Below are positions 42,352 to 51,182 of a DNA stretch of 64,000 nucleotides, in pieces. The notes beneath the pieces are model-generated. The model saw only the letters and a program-made list of their open reading frames with translations, ran no database searches and was not told where the DNA came from. How positions within the stretch are numbered: the first letter of the stretch is position 1; the number at the start of each line of letters is the position of its first letter. The translations under genes and the position numbers were made by a program. Source of the stretch: CAVQHY01 sp963712465 (GTDB lineage: Bacteria > Actinomycetota > Thermoleophilia > Gaiellales > Gaiellaceae); assembly GCA_963712465.1 (NCBI GenBank), contig CAVQHY010000011.1, positions 1 through 64,000 of the forward strand, given 5' to 3'.

Positions 42352-44862
42352 TCACGCGCAGGGAATCTCGGCTCTGAGGCGTGTCCCCTCGCCCGGTGGG
42401 CTCTCCACCTCGAGTCTCCCACGGAGCGCGGCGACACGATCGGCGAGCCCGCGGAGGCCACTGCCCTGCTCCGGATCGGCACCGCCGACGCCGTCGTCGG
42501 CGACCTCGACGACCACACGGCCGTTTCCGCGGGCAACCCGCACCGTCACCGCCGATGCTCGCGCGTAGCGGGCGACGTTCGTCAGCGCCTCGGAGACGAG
42601 GTAGTAGGCTGCGGCCTCGACCGGCTCGGGCAGCCGCTCTCCGGGAAGGGACGCGAGCTCCACCGGTAACGGCGCGCGGTCCGCGAGCATCTCCAGCGCC
42701 GGCCCGAGCCCCCGATCGCTGAGAACCGCAGGGTGGATGCCGCGGGCGAGCTCACGCAGCTCGGCGAGCCCCTGCGCAAGCTCCTCGCCGGCAGCGTCGA
42801 GCAGCTCGCTCGCCCCGGCCGGGTCGTCCGGGAGGCGACTCTTCGCGAGCCGGAGCGCGAGCGACAGCGCAACGAGCCGCTGCTGCGCCCCGTCGTGCAG
42901 ATTGCGCTCGAGTCGACGGCGCTCCGCATCGGCCGCGGCGACGAGTCGTGCGCGCGACGCGGCGAGCTCGTCCTCGTGCTGAACGCGCTCGGTGACGTCC
43001 GCGCCGCTGATCAGGAAGCGTCCGATCCCCTCCTCGTCAAGGATCGGCACCACCGTCCAGGCGATCACGACCGAGCCGCCGTCCTTCGTCACCCAGACGT
43101 TCTCCTGCTCGGCCGGGGCCCTGCCGGCGACGACGTCGGCGAGCGCCAGGAGCGCCTCTTCACGGTCGGCCGGGGCGACGAACACCTCCCAGAAGCGCCG
43201 GCCGCGGACTGCGTCGTCGTCGTCGTAGCCGGTCGTGCGCTCGCACGCGCGGTTGAAGCGGATGATCCGCCCTTCACTGTCGACGACGCAGAAGAGCGCC
43301 GACGTGTTGTTGACCACGGCCCGGATGAACTCGCCCTCCCGTCGGGTCTGGTCGGAGAGCCGCCGGCGCTCGGTGATGTCGGCGAATACGGCCAGATGGC
43401 TGATCACGTTTCCGGCCGCGTCACGCACGGGTGCGACCGACACTTCGACGTGGACGAGGGAGCCGTCCTTGCGAAACCGCGGCCCCTCGATCCCCGTGAC
43501 CGTCTCGCCCGCCCGCGTTCGAGCGCGGACGCGCTCGACCATCTCCATGTCCTCGTCCGGGACGAACGGAACCGGCCTGCCGAGGATCTCCTCGCGCGTC
43601 CAGCCGAAGATCCGCTCGGCGGCCGGATTCCAGCTCGTTACGCGATTCTCGAGATCGACCTCGGCGATCGCCGCGGGCGCCGACTCGAACAGGGCTCTGA
43701 GCCGGCCCTCGCTTACCCTGAGCTCGTCGAAGCGGCGCTTGAGCTCGCCCTCGAGCATGCGCAGCTCGGTGAAGTCGCGGACGATGCCGGTGACCTCGTC
43801 GGCGCCGCTGGGAACGAGCCGCGCCTCGAAGCTCCGTACCGTTCCGTCGACGTCGAGCTCGTACTCGCAGGTCTGGAGGCCGTCCTCGTCGAGGGCGCGA
43901 CGGATCGCCGCGAGCACACCGTCGGCAACGTCGCGAGGAAGGACGTCGTACACGCTCGAGCCGACGAGCTCCTCGGCAGGTGCGACGAGCAGATCCTCTC
44001 GCTCCGCCTTGACGTTCGTGTAACGGCCGTCGCGCGTGAAGACGAACAGGAGGTCTGGAACCGCATCGAGCAGCGCCCGGTTTCGTTCCTCGGCTCGCGT
44101 CAGGTGGCCCTGGAGGAGCACGAACAGGAACGAGAGCGGCACGGTCAGCAAAGCGACGAGCGCCACGGCCGCGAGCCCCGCGTCCCAGTCCGAGACGGGA
44201 TTGGTGGCAAATCGAAGCCCGACAAGCACGAGCGTCACGGTCGCGGACGCATACACCGGCCCGAGCTGCCGCCGAAGACGGTGCCCGGCCGCACGCCAGC
44301 GCTGCACGAAGATCGCGATCGTCGCAACGACGACGGCGATGCCGATCAGCCCGAAGACGGCCGAGAGCGCGTTCGCGACAGTGTCGTTCGCCTCGACGAG
44401 CAGGAGGTTCTCCGGCAGGTTCCTGCGCTCGTCGAGCGAGTCGTCGAACAGAAGGATCAGGAACGGCGCGACGATCGCAGCCACGTAGGCGACGGCGACG
44501 ACGATGCGGGCCCGGGACTCGAGGTACCCCCGCGGAAACGCGAGCAGGAGATGCACGAGCGCGGCGATGGGAATCGCGCTCAGCACCGCGCCGATCGTGA
44601 ACACGAGCGGCCGGTTCGACTCGCCGAGCGCGCTGACGAACCAGACGAAGCCGACGAACGTCATCAGGCGTCCGGTGCCGTTGTCGGGCCGTCGCACCCA
44701 GGCGACGAGCCCACTCGAGACGAACGCGAGACCGACCGAGACGGCGAGCGCGAGCGTCAGACCCTTGTGGGGCTCGTGGTCGCTCGCGACGACGAGCGCG
44801 CCGGCCACAGCCGAGAGACCGAGCGCGAACGTCCAGACGACGAGGGCCGTGCGGATGCTCAC
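42352..44862 (-). CDS. Orphan membrane histidine kinase with three PAS domains (NarL/HisKA_3 type)
   Basis: 836-residue sensor. The N-terminal ~260 residues form seven or eight hydrophobic helices (LVVWTFALGLSAVAGALVVA onwards). Three PAS/PAC units follow (about 270-390, 400-520 and 530-650: LLDAVPDLLFVFTRDGRYTN; LFESAPAAIAEVDLENRVTS; VVNNTSALFCVVDSEGRIIR). The transmitter is of the HisKA_3 type with the His in NLHDGAQQRLVALSLALRLA, and the HATPase has EALTNVARYA and DDGVGGADPEQGSGLRGL. No response-regulator gene lies next to it. The stimulus could be redox, light or a ligand bound by a PAS domain. Confidence 0.9.
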   Translation of the reverse strand: MSIRTALVVWTFALGLSAVAGALVVASDHEPHKGLTLALAVSVGLAFVSSGLVAWVRRPDNGTGRLMTFVGFVWFVSALGESNRPLVFTIGAVLSAIPIAALVHLLLAFPRGYLESRARIVVAVAYVAAIVAPFLILLFDDSLDERRNLPENLLLVEANDTVANALSAVFGLIGIAVVVATIAIFVQRWRAAGHRLRRQLGPVYASATVTLVLVGLRFATNPVSDWDAGLAAVALVALLTVPLSFLFVLLQGHLTRAEERNRALLDAVPDLLFVFTRDGRYTNVKAEREDLLVAPAEELVGSSVYDVLPRDVADGVLAAIRRALDEDGLQTCEYELDVDGTVRSFEARLVPSGADEVTGIVRDFTELRMLEGELKRRFDELRVSEGRLRALFESAPAAIAEVDLENRVTSWNPAAERIFGWTREEILGRPVPFVPDEDMEMVERVRARTRAGETVTGIEGPRFRKDGSLVHVEVSVAPVRDAAGNVISHLAVFADITERRRLSDQTRREGEFIRAVVNNTSALFCVVDSEGRIIRFNRACERTTGYDDDDAVRGRRFWEVFVAPADREEALLALADVVAGRAPAEQENVWVTKDGGSVVIAWTVVPILDEEGIGRFLISGADVTERVQHEDELAASRARLVAAADAERRRLERNLHDGAQQRLVALSLALRLAKSRLPDDPAGASELLDAAGEELAQGLAELRELARGIHPAVLSDRGLGPALEMLADRAPLPVELASLPGERLPEPVEAAAYYLVSEALTNVARYARASAVTVRVARGNGRVVVEVADDGVGGADPEQGSGLRGLADRVAALRGRLEVESPPGEGTRLRAEIPCA

Positions 44863-44982
44863 CGGGTCATCCCGCCCTCATGGTGGCATACCGTCGAGCG
44901 ATGATACGAGACGTCAGCCCGCGAGCGACGCGCCGGGCCGCTCGACGCCGCGCGGGCTTCCCCCCCACGGAGCAGCGAGCCC

Positions 44983-45975
44983 CTACTCCGCGGCGGCGAC
45001 CGCGTGCCTCCGCTTCCGCGTCGCCACGAGCAGCGTCGCGCCGATCGCGCCGGAGTAGTCGCCGAGAGCCGACGCGTGGACTGCCGGTGGCCGCTCGGGA
45101 ACGAACAGGTGCGGCTTGATCGCCTCTGCGAGCCGGTCGGCGCCCTCCTGGCCGAAGCGTGTCCCGAGCCCGCCGCCGAGGATGATCGCCTCGAGATCGA
45201 GGAGATTGGCGACGGACGCCGCACCCGCGGCGATCGCCTCGTACGCCTCGGCGATCAGCTGGGTCGCGACGCGATCGCCCGTCTTCAGCGCCAGGGTCCA
45301 GATCCCGCTCGTCAACCTGTCGCTTCCCTTCCTCTCCATGATCTTGAAGAGGTCGGTCTTGACGCCGCGCGCGTGGAGCTTGCGTGCGCGCAGCTCCATC
45401 GCGCGACGGCCCGCGTAGGCCTCGACCGTGCCCTCGAGGGGGCGGGCGCTCTCCTTGCGGCCGCCGAGCCGGATGACCATGTGGCCGACCTCGCCGGCGG
45501 CGCCGCGACCCTGCCAGCGCACGCCGTCGAGTACGACGCCGCCACCGATGCCCGTGCCCCACCAGATCCCGAGGATGGACGAGTATGGCTTGCCGGCGCC
45601 GAGCTTGTCCTCCCCGTCGACAGCCACGCCGACGTCGTTGCCGAGCTTGACCGGCGGGCCCGCCTTCTCCGAGATCGCAGCCGCAAGCGCGAACGGAGCC
45701 TCCCAGCCGGGGATGTTCGGCGAGTGGGCGACCGTGCCGGCCTTCGCGTCGACCGCGCCCGGAGCGCCGATGCCGATGCCGTCGAGGTCACCGGCCTCGA
45801 CTCCGGCGGCGGCGGCCGCCTCGGCGATCGCATCGGTCATGTGCTCGGCGACCTTCTGCGGGCCGCCGTCGACGGGCGTCGGTCGGCGCGACTGGCCGAG
45901 CACCTCGTATTCGTCGTCGACGACGACGGCGAGGATCTTCGTGCCGCCCAGATCAATACCGCCCTTGAGCCCCAT
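44983..45975 (-). CDS. ROK-family sugar kinase-like protein lacking the zinc cysteines
   Basis: 330-residue ROK protein. ATP-binding phosphate-1 motif GIDLGGTKILAVVVDDEYE opens the chain; GIWWGTGIGGGVVLDG and the catalytic Asp in KLGNDVGVAV are present. The usual zinc motif after GH (CxCGxxGC) is replaced by GHMVIRLGGRKESARPLEGT with no cysteine. Several actinobacterial ROK paralogues have this variant, so the protein may still phosphorylate a sugar such as glucose or polyphosphate-glucose, or may have become regulatory. A strong AAGGAGG site precedes the ATG. It is the last gene of the sugar-phosphate operon. Confidence 0.82.
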   Translation of the reverse strand: MGLKGGIDLGGTKILAVVVDDEYEVLGQSRRPTPVDGGPQKVAEHMTDAIAEAAAAAGVEAGDLDGIGIGAPGAVDAKAGTVAHSPNIPGWEAPFALAAAISEKAGPPVKLGNDVGVAVDGEDKLGAGKPYSSILGIWWGTGIGGGVVLDGVRWQGRGAAGEVGHMVIRLGGRKESARPLEGTVEAYAGRRAMELRARKLHARGVKTDLFKIMERKGSDRLTSGIWTLALKTGDRVATQLIAEAYEAIAAGAASVANLLDLEAIILGGGLGTRFGQEGADRLAEAIKPHLFVPERPPAVHASALGDYSGAIGATLLVATRKRRHAVAAAE

Positions 45976-46028
45976 CGCTCCTCCTTAGACCTCGACGCCT
46001 GACGCTGCAGTAGGCCGCGCATTCTGGT

Positions 46029-46725
46029 TCATTCTTGACGGACCCGCTCGAACGGCAGCTCCTCCTCGAGCGAGTCGAGCACGTGATCGACGCCCGCCGC
46101 TCGCAACTCGTCCGCGGTGAAGTGCCCGCTCGCGACGGCGACCGACACGGCTCCGGCATCATGGGCGGCGCCCAACATCGCGGGGCGTGTCCCCCACCAC
46201 GAGGACGCTCATGCTGTCGACCGGCGTGCCGAGGATCAGCCCGGCGCGCTGGATCGCTTTTTTCGTCAGCTCGCCGCGGTCGGGCGAGTCGGAGCCGTAG
46301 CCGCCGAAGCAGAAGAACGCGCTGAGGCCGCCGCGCGCCAGCTTCACCTGAGCCGCGGCCTCGATGTTCCCGGTCGCGAGGCCGAGCAGATACCCGGCCC
46401 CCGAGAGGCGCTCGAGCGTCGCCGTCACGCCGGACAGGACGCGGTAGCCGGCGGACGCGTGCACGGTCTCGGGGAGGTGCGTGAGGTAGCGGGCCATCAC
46501 CCTGGCGATCTCGCCGGGCCGGGGCTCGCGCCCGATCGCTTGGTTGAAGGTGACTCGCGCCACCTCCTGGTCGGGCATGCCGGCTTCCGTGTAGTCCTCG
46601 ATCGACGCGTCGACGCCGTACAGCTCGTGGAACGCCCGCCCCCAGGCGGCCGCCCCGGCGCCGCCTGTCGTGAGCAGCGTGCCGTCGATGTCGAACACAA
46701 CCGCCGTCACCTCGCCGGTTCGCAT
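46029..46725 (-). pseudogene. HAD-family phosphatase (phosphoglycolate phosphatase-like), one frameshift
   Basis: Haloacid dehalogenase-type hydrolase: motif I VVFDIDGTLL with nucleophile Asp, motif II LGLATGN, motif III Lys in LTKKAIQRAG and motif IV VVGDTPRDVG. Immediately after motif IV the frame breaks; homology resumes one frame over as AAHDAGAVSVAVASGHFTAD and ends with a stop at 46029. Deleting one base of the CCC run at 46171-46173 restores a 231-residue enzyme. All catalytic residues precede the break, so even the truncated form may fold poorly but retain the active site. The gene is eight bases from the Zwf gene in the same operon. Confidence 0.82.
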
Positions 46726-46734
46726 GGTCGGCTC

Positions 46735-48222
46735 CTAGGCGTCCGGAAGGTGCCAGCGCCGGGGCGCGATCAGGTCGTGCACGGCGTCGGGTCCCCACGA
46801 GCCGGCCGCGTAGGGAAGCACCGGCAGCGGGCTCTCGAGCAGGGGCGTCGCGACCTCCCACAGACGCTCGATCCCGTCGGCCCGCGTGAAGAGCGTGTGG
46901 TCGCCGATCATCGCGTCGTGGAAGAGGCGCTCGTAGGCCTCGAGCTGGTTGGCGGCGCAGAACGAGTCCTCGTAGCGGAACGACATCTGCGCCGGTGCGA
47001 GCTCCATGGTCGGCCCGGGAACCTTCGCCAGGAAGCTCACGCTGATCGCTCCCGGCTCGGCCACCTCGAACACGAGCTCGTTCGGGCCGTTGTTGTCGGG
47101 GTGGTGACCCCGGTCGGGGGTGGGTGGCGGGGATGCAACGGGGAACATCCGCAGCGGCGGCTGCTTGAACGCGATCGTGATCACGCGACGGCCCTCGGCG
47201 AGCCGCTTGCCCGTCCGCAGGTAGAAGGGGACGCCGGCCCAGCGCGCGTTCTCGATCTCGGCCTCGAGCGCGACGAAGGTTTCTGTCTGCGAGTCGGATG
47301 CGACGCCCTCCTCGCCGAGGTACCCGTCGTAGCGGCCGCGGACGACACGGGTCGGGTCGAGCGGCTTCAGCGCCCTGAAGACCTTCACCTTCTCGTCGCG
47401 AAGCGTGGTCGCGTCCAGACCGGTCGGCGGCTCCATCGCGACGAAGCCGAGCACCTGGAAGAGGTGCGTCACGACCATGTCGCGAAACGCGCCCGTCCCC
47501 TCGTAGAAGCCGGCCCGCGAGCCGATCGACAACGTCTCGGGCACGTCGATCTGCACGTGATCGATGTGCTCGCGGTTCCAGACGGGCTCGAACAGGCCGT
47601 TGGCGAAGCGCAGAGCGAGGATGTTCTGCACCGTCTCCTTGCCCAGGAAGTGGTCGATGCGAAAGACCTGCTCCTCGGCGAAGACCGCGTGCACGGCAGC
47701 GTTCAGCGCCCTTGCCGACTCGAGGTCGGTGCCGAACGGCTTCTCCATGATCACGCGGGCGTCGTCGGCGAGACCGACCGCGCCGAGCGTCGCGACGATG
47801 CCTGCCATCGCAGCCGGCGGCACCGAAAGGTAGTGGAGAACACGCGGTTCGCCTCCGATCTCCTCGCGCGCCCCACCGACCGCCTCCGCGAGCCTTTCCC
47901 CGGAGCCCGCGTCGGACGCCGTGTAGCGGAGGCGCGACGCGAACTCGCTCCACAGGTCGTCGTCCGGCGGGCGGCGGCCGAACTCGTCCACCGCCGCACG
48001 CGCGTGTGCGCGGAACTCGTCATCGGAGAGCGACTTTCGGGACGTGCCGACGATCCGGTAGCCGGCCGGCAGGAGGCCGGCCTCGGCGAGATGGAACAGC
48101 CCCGGCAGGAGCTTGCGTCTGGCGAGGTCGCCGGTGGCGCCGAACAGGACGACGACGTGGTCGTCGGCGGTGCGAACGGCGGACGGCGCGGTCATGGGTG
48201 CGGCTTCGATCACTGGATTCAT
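46735..48222 (-). CDS. zwf: Glucose-6-phosphate dehydrogenase
   Basis: 495-residue enzyme oxidising glucose-6-phosphate to 6-phosphogluconolactone with NADP, the first step of the oxidative pentose-phosphate route. Rossmann motif LFGATGDLARRKLLPGLF; substrate and catalytic site RIDHFLGKETVQN, with the catalytic His in the same helix region; EKPFGTDLESA; late motif YLRTGKRLAEG. ATG 48222 has a GAGAGGT site; an ATG 27 bases downstream is an alternative. It is clustered with glucokinase, ROK protein and ribose-5-phosphate isomerase genes, which completes a glucose-to-pentose route. Confidence 0.95.
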   Translation of the reverse strand: MNPVIEAAPMTAPSAVRTADDHVVVLFGATGDLARRKLLPGLFHLAEAGLLPAGYRIVGTSRKSLSDDEFRAHARAAVDEFGRRPPDDDLWSEFASRLRYTASDAGSGERLAEAVGGAREEIGGEPRVLHYLSVPPAAMAGIVATLGAVGLADDARVIMEKPFGTDLESARALNAAVHAVFAEEQVFRIDHFLGKETVQNILALRFANGLFEPVWNREHIDHVQIDVPETLSIGSRAGFYEGTGAFRDMVVTHLFQVLGFVAMEPPTGLDATTLRDEKVKVFRALKPLDPTRVVRGRYDGYLGEEGVASDSQTETFVALEAEIENARWAGVPFYLRTGKRLAEGRRVITIAFKQPPLRMFPVASPPPTPDRGHHPDNNGPNELVFEVAEPGAISVSFLAKVPGPTMELAPAQMSFRYEDSFCAANQLEAYERLFHDAMIGDHTLFTRADGIERLWEVATPLLESPLPVLPYAAGSWGPDAVHDLIAPRRWHLPDA

Positions 48223-48300
48223 CAACGACCTCTCAGTCAGTGGTGTCGGTGAACCGTCCCGCGCACCCACCGGTCCGTTACGAGCTCCCTTGCGGTGGAG

Positions 48301-49140
48301 TCACGCTTCGAGCGCCGCGACGGCGGCGACCCCCACGGCGATGACGGCGATCCCCGCGATCTGTACCCTCGCCAGGCGTTCGTGGAACAGGAGATACGCG
48401 GCGATCGCGGTCAAGGCCGCGAACTGCGACGCGAGCACCGCGGCGACGGCGATGCCGTCGCGGGCGCCAAGCACGAATGACGCAAGGCCGAGCACCTCGC
48501 AGAGCCCGGCCACGACGACGAGACGACCCACCGGGCGCGGGTGGGGCAGAGCGCCGGCGACAACGAGTGGAAGCGTGACGGCCAGCACGCCCACAGCTCG
48601 CGTCGGCAGGAGCGTCCACGCGAGTGGAAGCTCGTCGCTGACCCGGCCGATCGCGTACAGCCCCGCTCCGAACGAGATCGCCGCGCCGATCGCCAGCCAG
48701 GTGGCACGGGTCCGGTCGCGGCTCTCCCCGCCGCGTGCGGCAGCCGCGAGCACGACTCCGATTGCGACCGCCGCGAGCGCTGCGCCGAGCCCCGGGCTGA
48801 TCTGCTCGCCGGCGAGGATCGCGATCACCGCCGCGATCGCGCCCTCGGTCGACGCGATCGGGACGACGAGACCGACCTTCCCCGCCCGTAGCCCTGCGTA
48901 CTCGAGCCCGAGCCCGAGCACGTTCCCGGCGCCGGCAAGGACTAGCCAGCCGGCCGTCCCCGGGTCGAGCGCCGCCGGCTTTCCCTCGACGGCGACTGCC
49001 GGAGCCACGATCACGAAGCCGACGAGCATCACCCACGCGAGCGTCGGCGCGACGCCGATTGTCCGGCTAGCGCGAGTGGAGCAGAGCGTTGCGACGGTCC
49101 AGGCGAGCGCGGCGCCGACGCCGCCGAGGACAGCGATCAC
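48301..49140 (-). CDS. EamA-family transporter (drug/metabolite superfamily)
   Basis: 279-residue membrane protein of ten short helices in two EamA repeats (GGVGAALAWTVATLCSTRA; GLYAIGRVSDELPLAWTLL). Such proteins export metabolites, amino acids or sugars; the substrate is unknown. GTG start overlaps the glucokinase stop by four bases, so they are co-translated. The context suggests a sugar or sugar-acid carrier linked to the glucokinase. No frame anomaly. Confidence 0.85.
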   Translation of the reverse strand: MIAVLGGVGAALAWTVATLCSTRASRTIGVAPTLAWVMLVGFVIVAPAVAVEGKPAALDPGTAGWLVLAGAGNVLGLGLEYAGLRAGKVGLVVPIASTEGAIAAVIAILAGEQISPGLGAALAAVAIGVVLAAAARGGESRDRTRATWLAIGAAISFGAGLYAIGRVSDELPLAWTLLPTRAVGVLAVTLPLVVAGALPHPRPVGRLVVVAGLCEVLGLASFVLGARDGIAVAAVLASQFAALTAIAAYLLFHERLARVQIAGIAVIAVGVAAVAALEA

Positions 49141-50108
49141 GTCGAGGCTGCGCGGAGCGCCGCTCCGAGCAGCGCCGTCCTGTCGTTCGTGATCACGTAG
49201 ACAGGGATCCGGCCGAGCAACGGGACGAAGCGGCCCTTGTCTGCAAAGGACCGCATGAACGTTCCGTCCTCGAGCTTCGGGAGGATCTTCGGCGCGATCC
49301 CGCCGCCGAGATAGACGCCGTGCGTGGCCATGATCTTCAGCGCGAGGTTGCCGGCCTCGGCGCCGTAGATCGAGACCATCATGTCGAGCGCGCGCACGCA
49401 CACCTGGTCCTCACCGTCGAGGGCGGCACGCGAGATCACCGCGCCCGCGTCGCGCTCGACCATCTCCTCACGCAGCCAGTTCGGCTCCGGCTCGGTACTG
49501 CGCTCACGAAGGAACTCGTAGATGTTGACGAGCCCCATCCCCGAGCAGACGCGCTCGTAGCTCGAATGCCCGTACTTCGCGTAGACCCAGCGCCAGAGAT
49601 CGATCTCGTCGTCGTCTCGCGGCCCGAAGTCGCCGTGGCCGCCCTCGCTCGCGAACGGGTGATGACGCTCACCATCCCAGAAAAGCCCAGCCTCGCCGAG
49701 ACCGGTCCCCGCCGAGATCACCGCGGCGTTGCCGGTTGCCTTGGGGTCACCCTCGCTCAGCACGTGGAGATCCTCGGAGCCGAGCGCGGCGATGCCGTAG
49801 GCGTTCGCCACCAGATCGTTGAGGAGCTCGACTCGCGGCAGCCCGAGCAGGCGCGCGACGGACGGCCCGCTGACCGGCCAGGCGAGATTCGTCGTCTCGA
49901 CGCTGACGCCTTCCCGCACCGGCCCCGCGACGCCGAAGGTTGCAGCGATGACCGTGGCCGGGTGCTCGCGGAGGAAGAGCTCGATCATCGGCTCGAGCCC
50001 CTCGTGCTCGCGGCTCGGGTACTGCTCGACGGCGACCGGCTCGCGCGAGTCGCCGTCGAAGAGCGCGAGCCGCGTGCTGGTGCCGCCGATGTCCCCGGCG
50101 AGAATCAC
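49137..50108 (-). CDS. glk: Glucokinase (Glk family)
   Basis: 323-residue ATP-dependent glucose kinase of the proteobacterial Glk family (not ROK). The N-terminus LAGDIGGTSTRLALFDGDSR is the phosphate-1 motif; LLNDLVANAYGIAAL contains the catalytic Asp; ISAGTGLGEAGLFWDGERHH and HGVYLGGGIAPKILPKLEDG form the adenosine and connect motifs. GTG 50108 directly precedes this motif; longer starts would include nonhomologous residues. With the ROK protein it is one of two hexokinase-like genes within 5 kb. Product glucose-6-phosphate feeds Zwf encoded two genes away. Confidence 0.92.
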   Translation of the reverse strand: MILAGDIGGTSTRLALFDGDSREPVAVEQYPSREHEGLEPMIELFLREHPATVIAATFGVAGPVREGVSVETTNLAWPVSGPSVARLLGLPRVELLNDLVANAYGIAALGSEDLHVLSEGDPKATGNAAVISAGTGLGEAGLFWDGERHHPFASEGGHGDFGPRDDDEIDLWRWVYAKYGHSSYERVCSGMGLVNIYEFLRERSTEPEPNWLREEMVERDAGAVISRAALDGEDQVCVRALDMMVSIYGAEAGNLALKIMATHGVYLGGGIAPKILPKLEDGTFMRSFADKGRFVPLLGRIPVYVITNDRTALLGAALRAAST

Positions 50109-50195
50109 TTCCGTCGAGCCGTCAGCGACACGCGAGCGATTGTACGCCGGGGTCGTGTAAACAGGTGGTGGACGGCCGCGCGATGGCTTGGGGCA

Positions 50196-50234
50196 GGGGG
50201 ACATGTCCAGGGGCCTGTCCCCCAGACATGTCCC
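50196..50234. repeat. Palindromic GGGGGACATGTC repeat
   Basis: GGGACATGTC (50198-50207) and GACATGTCCC (50225-50234) form perfect 10-bp arms. An alternative pairing joins GGGGGACA (50196-50203) with TGTCCCCC (50216-50223). It sits in a 189-base gap between the glucokinase and VOC genes. The nested symmetry suggests a dispersed intergenic palindrome or a structured terminator. Confidence 0.65.
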
Positions 50235-50297
50235 GTCGGGTCAGGGCTCACACGTCCGCCCGGCCCGTACGCCGAACGGGGCAGCCCTCGAGTCCGC

Positions 50298-51062
50298 CTA
50301 CGAGGCCGGCTCGCTTGGCTTGAAGATCCCGAAGACGGCGCCGGTCCGGTCGGCCAGGATCGCGATGCGGCCGACACCGGACACGTCGAACGGATCCCTG
50401 ATCTTGTGACCGCCGAGCTGCTCGGCCCTGGTAGCGGTGTCGTCGACGTCGTCGGTCCCCACATACGTGATCCAGGCCGCAACGGGCATGTCGGGCGGCT
50501 TCTCCAAGCAGCCGGCGGCGCCGTTGTCGTCCGGCGTCCGCTTGAACAGCGTGTAGACGCCGGCCTCGCCCATGTCCATCTCGCCGGTCGTCCAGCCGAC
50601 GACCTCCGTGTAGAAGCGCTTCGACGCTTCGACGTCTGCCGTCATCAGCTCGTCCCACAGGAACGTTCCCTCCGACGTGGGGCTCTCCGTCGCGGGCGCG
50701 AACACCGAGAAGACCGCACCCTGCGGGTCTGCGATCACCGCCATTCGCCCGACCTCCGGAATGTCCATCGCCGGAGCCAGCAGGTTTCCCCCCGCCTTCT
50801 CCGCGCGGGCGACCGCCCTGTCGACGTCGTCCACCTCGACGTGACCGAGCCAGTGGGACGGGGCACCCCCCTGTGCCGGCCCGAACCCGCCATGCGTCTG
50901 GCCGTTCGCCTTGATCATCGGGTAGTCCATCTCGCCGGGCTTCCAGACCTCGACCTCCCAGCCGAGAAGCTCGCTGTAGAACGCTCTGGCTTCGTCCGGA
51001 TCCGACGACATGTGGTCGTGCCACACGAACCGCCCGGTCGTCGCTTTGACTTCCGTGCTCAT
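50298..51062 (-). CDS. VOC-superfamily protein with two glyoxalase-like domains
   Basis: 254-residue protein made of two vicinal-oxygen-chelate units of about 120 residues each. Unit 1: FVWHDHMSSDPDEARAFYSE and HWLGHVEVDDVDRAVARAEK. Unit 2: FLWDELMTADVEASKRFYTE and WITYVGTDDVDDTATRAEQL. Both end in a VGRMAVIADPQGAVFSV-type strand. Family roles include metal-dependent lyases, isomerases and drug-binding resistance proteins; the pattern resembles the hydroxylase-like group found widely in actinobacteria. Metal ligands are only partly conserved (His in the first unit), so a binding role is as likely as catalysis. Confidence 0.82.
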   Translation of the reverse strand: MSTEVKATTGRFVWHDHMSSDPDEARAFYSELLGWEVEVWKPGEMDYPMIKANGQTHGGFGPAQGGAPSHWLGHVEVDDVDRAVARAEKAGGNLLAPAMDIPEVGRMAVIADPQGAVFSVFAPATESPTSEGTFLWDELMTADVEASKRFYTEVVGWTTGEMDMGEAGVYTLFKRTPDDNGAAGCLEKPPDMPVAAWITYVGTDDVDDTATRAEQLGGHKIRDPFDVSGVGRIAILADRTGAVFGIFKPSEPAS

Positions 51063-51182
51063 CCCGGCACCTCCCTGGTTTGTCCGGCTCTGCTCCGCCG
51101 TCTCAGGCACGGTATCGGCCTGCCTCTCGACCCGCAACGTGGTGGAAGGCGAGGGCGCCTTGGATGTCGTATCGTCGCGGGC

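Noticed and set aside
50109..50204. Longer glucokinase start at 50204
   Set aside because: The added 32 residues are Pro/Arg-rich without homology and overlap the palindromic repeat; the glycine-rich ATP motif begins directly after GTG 50108.
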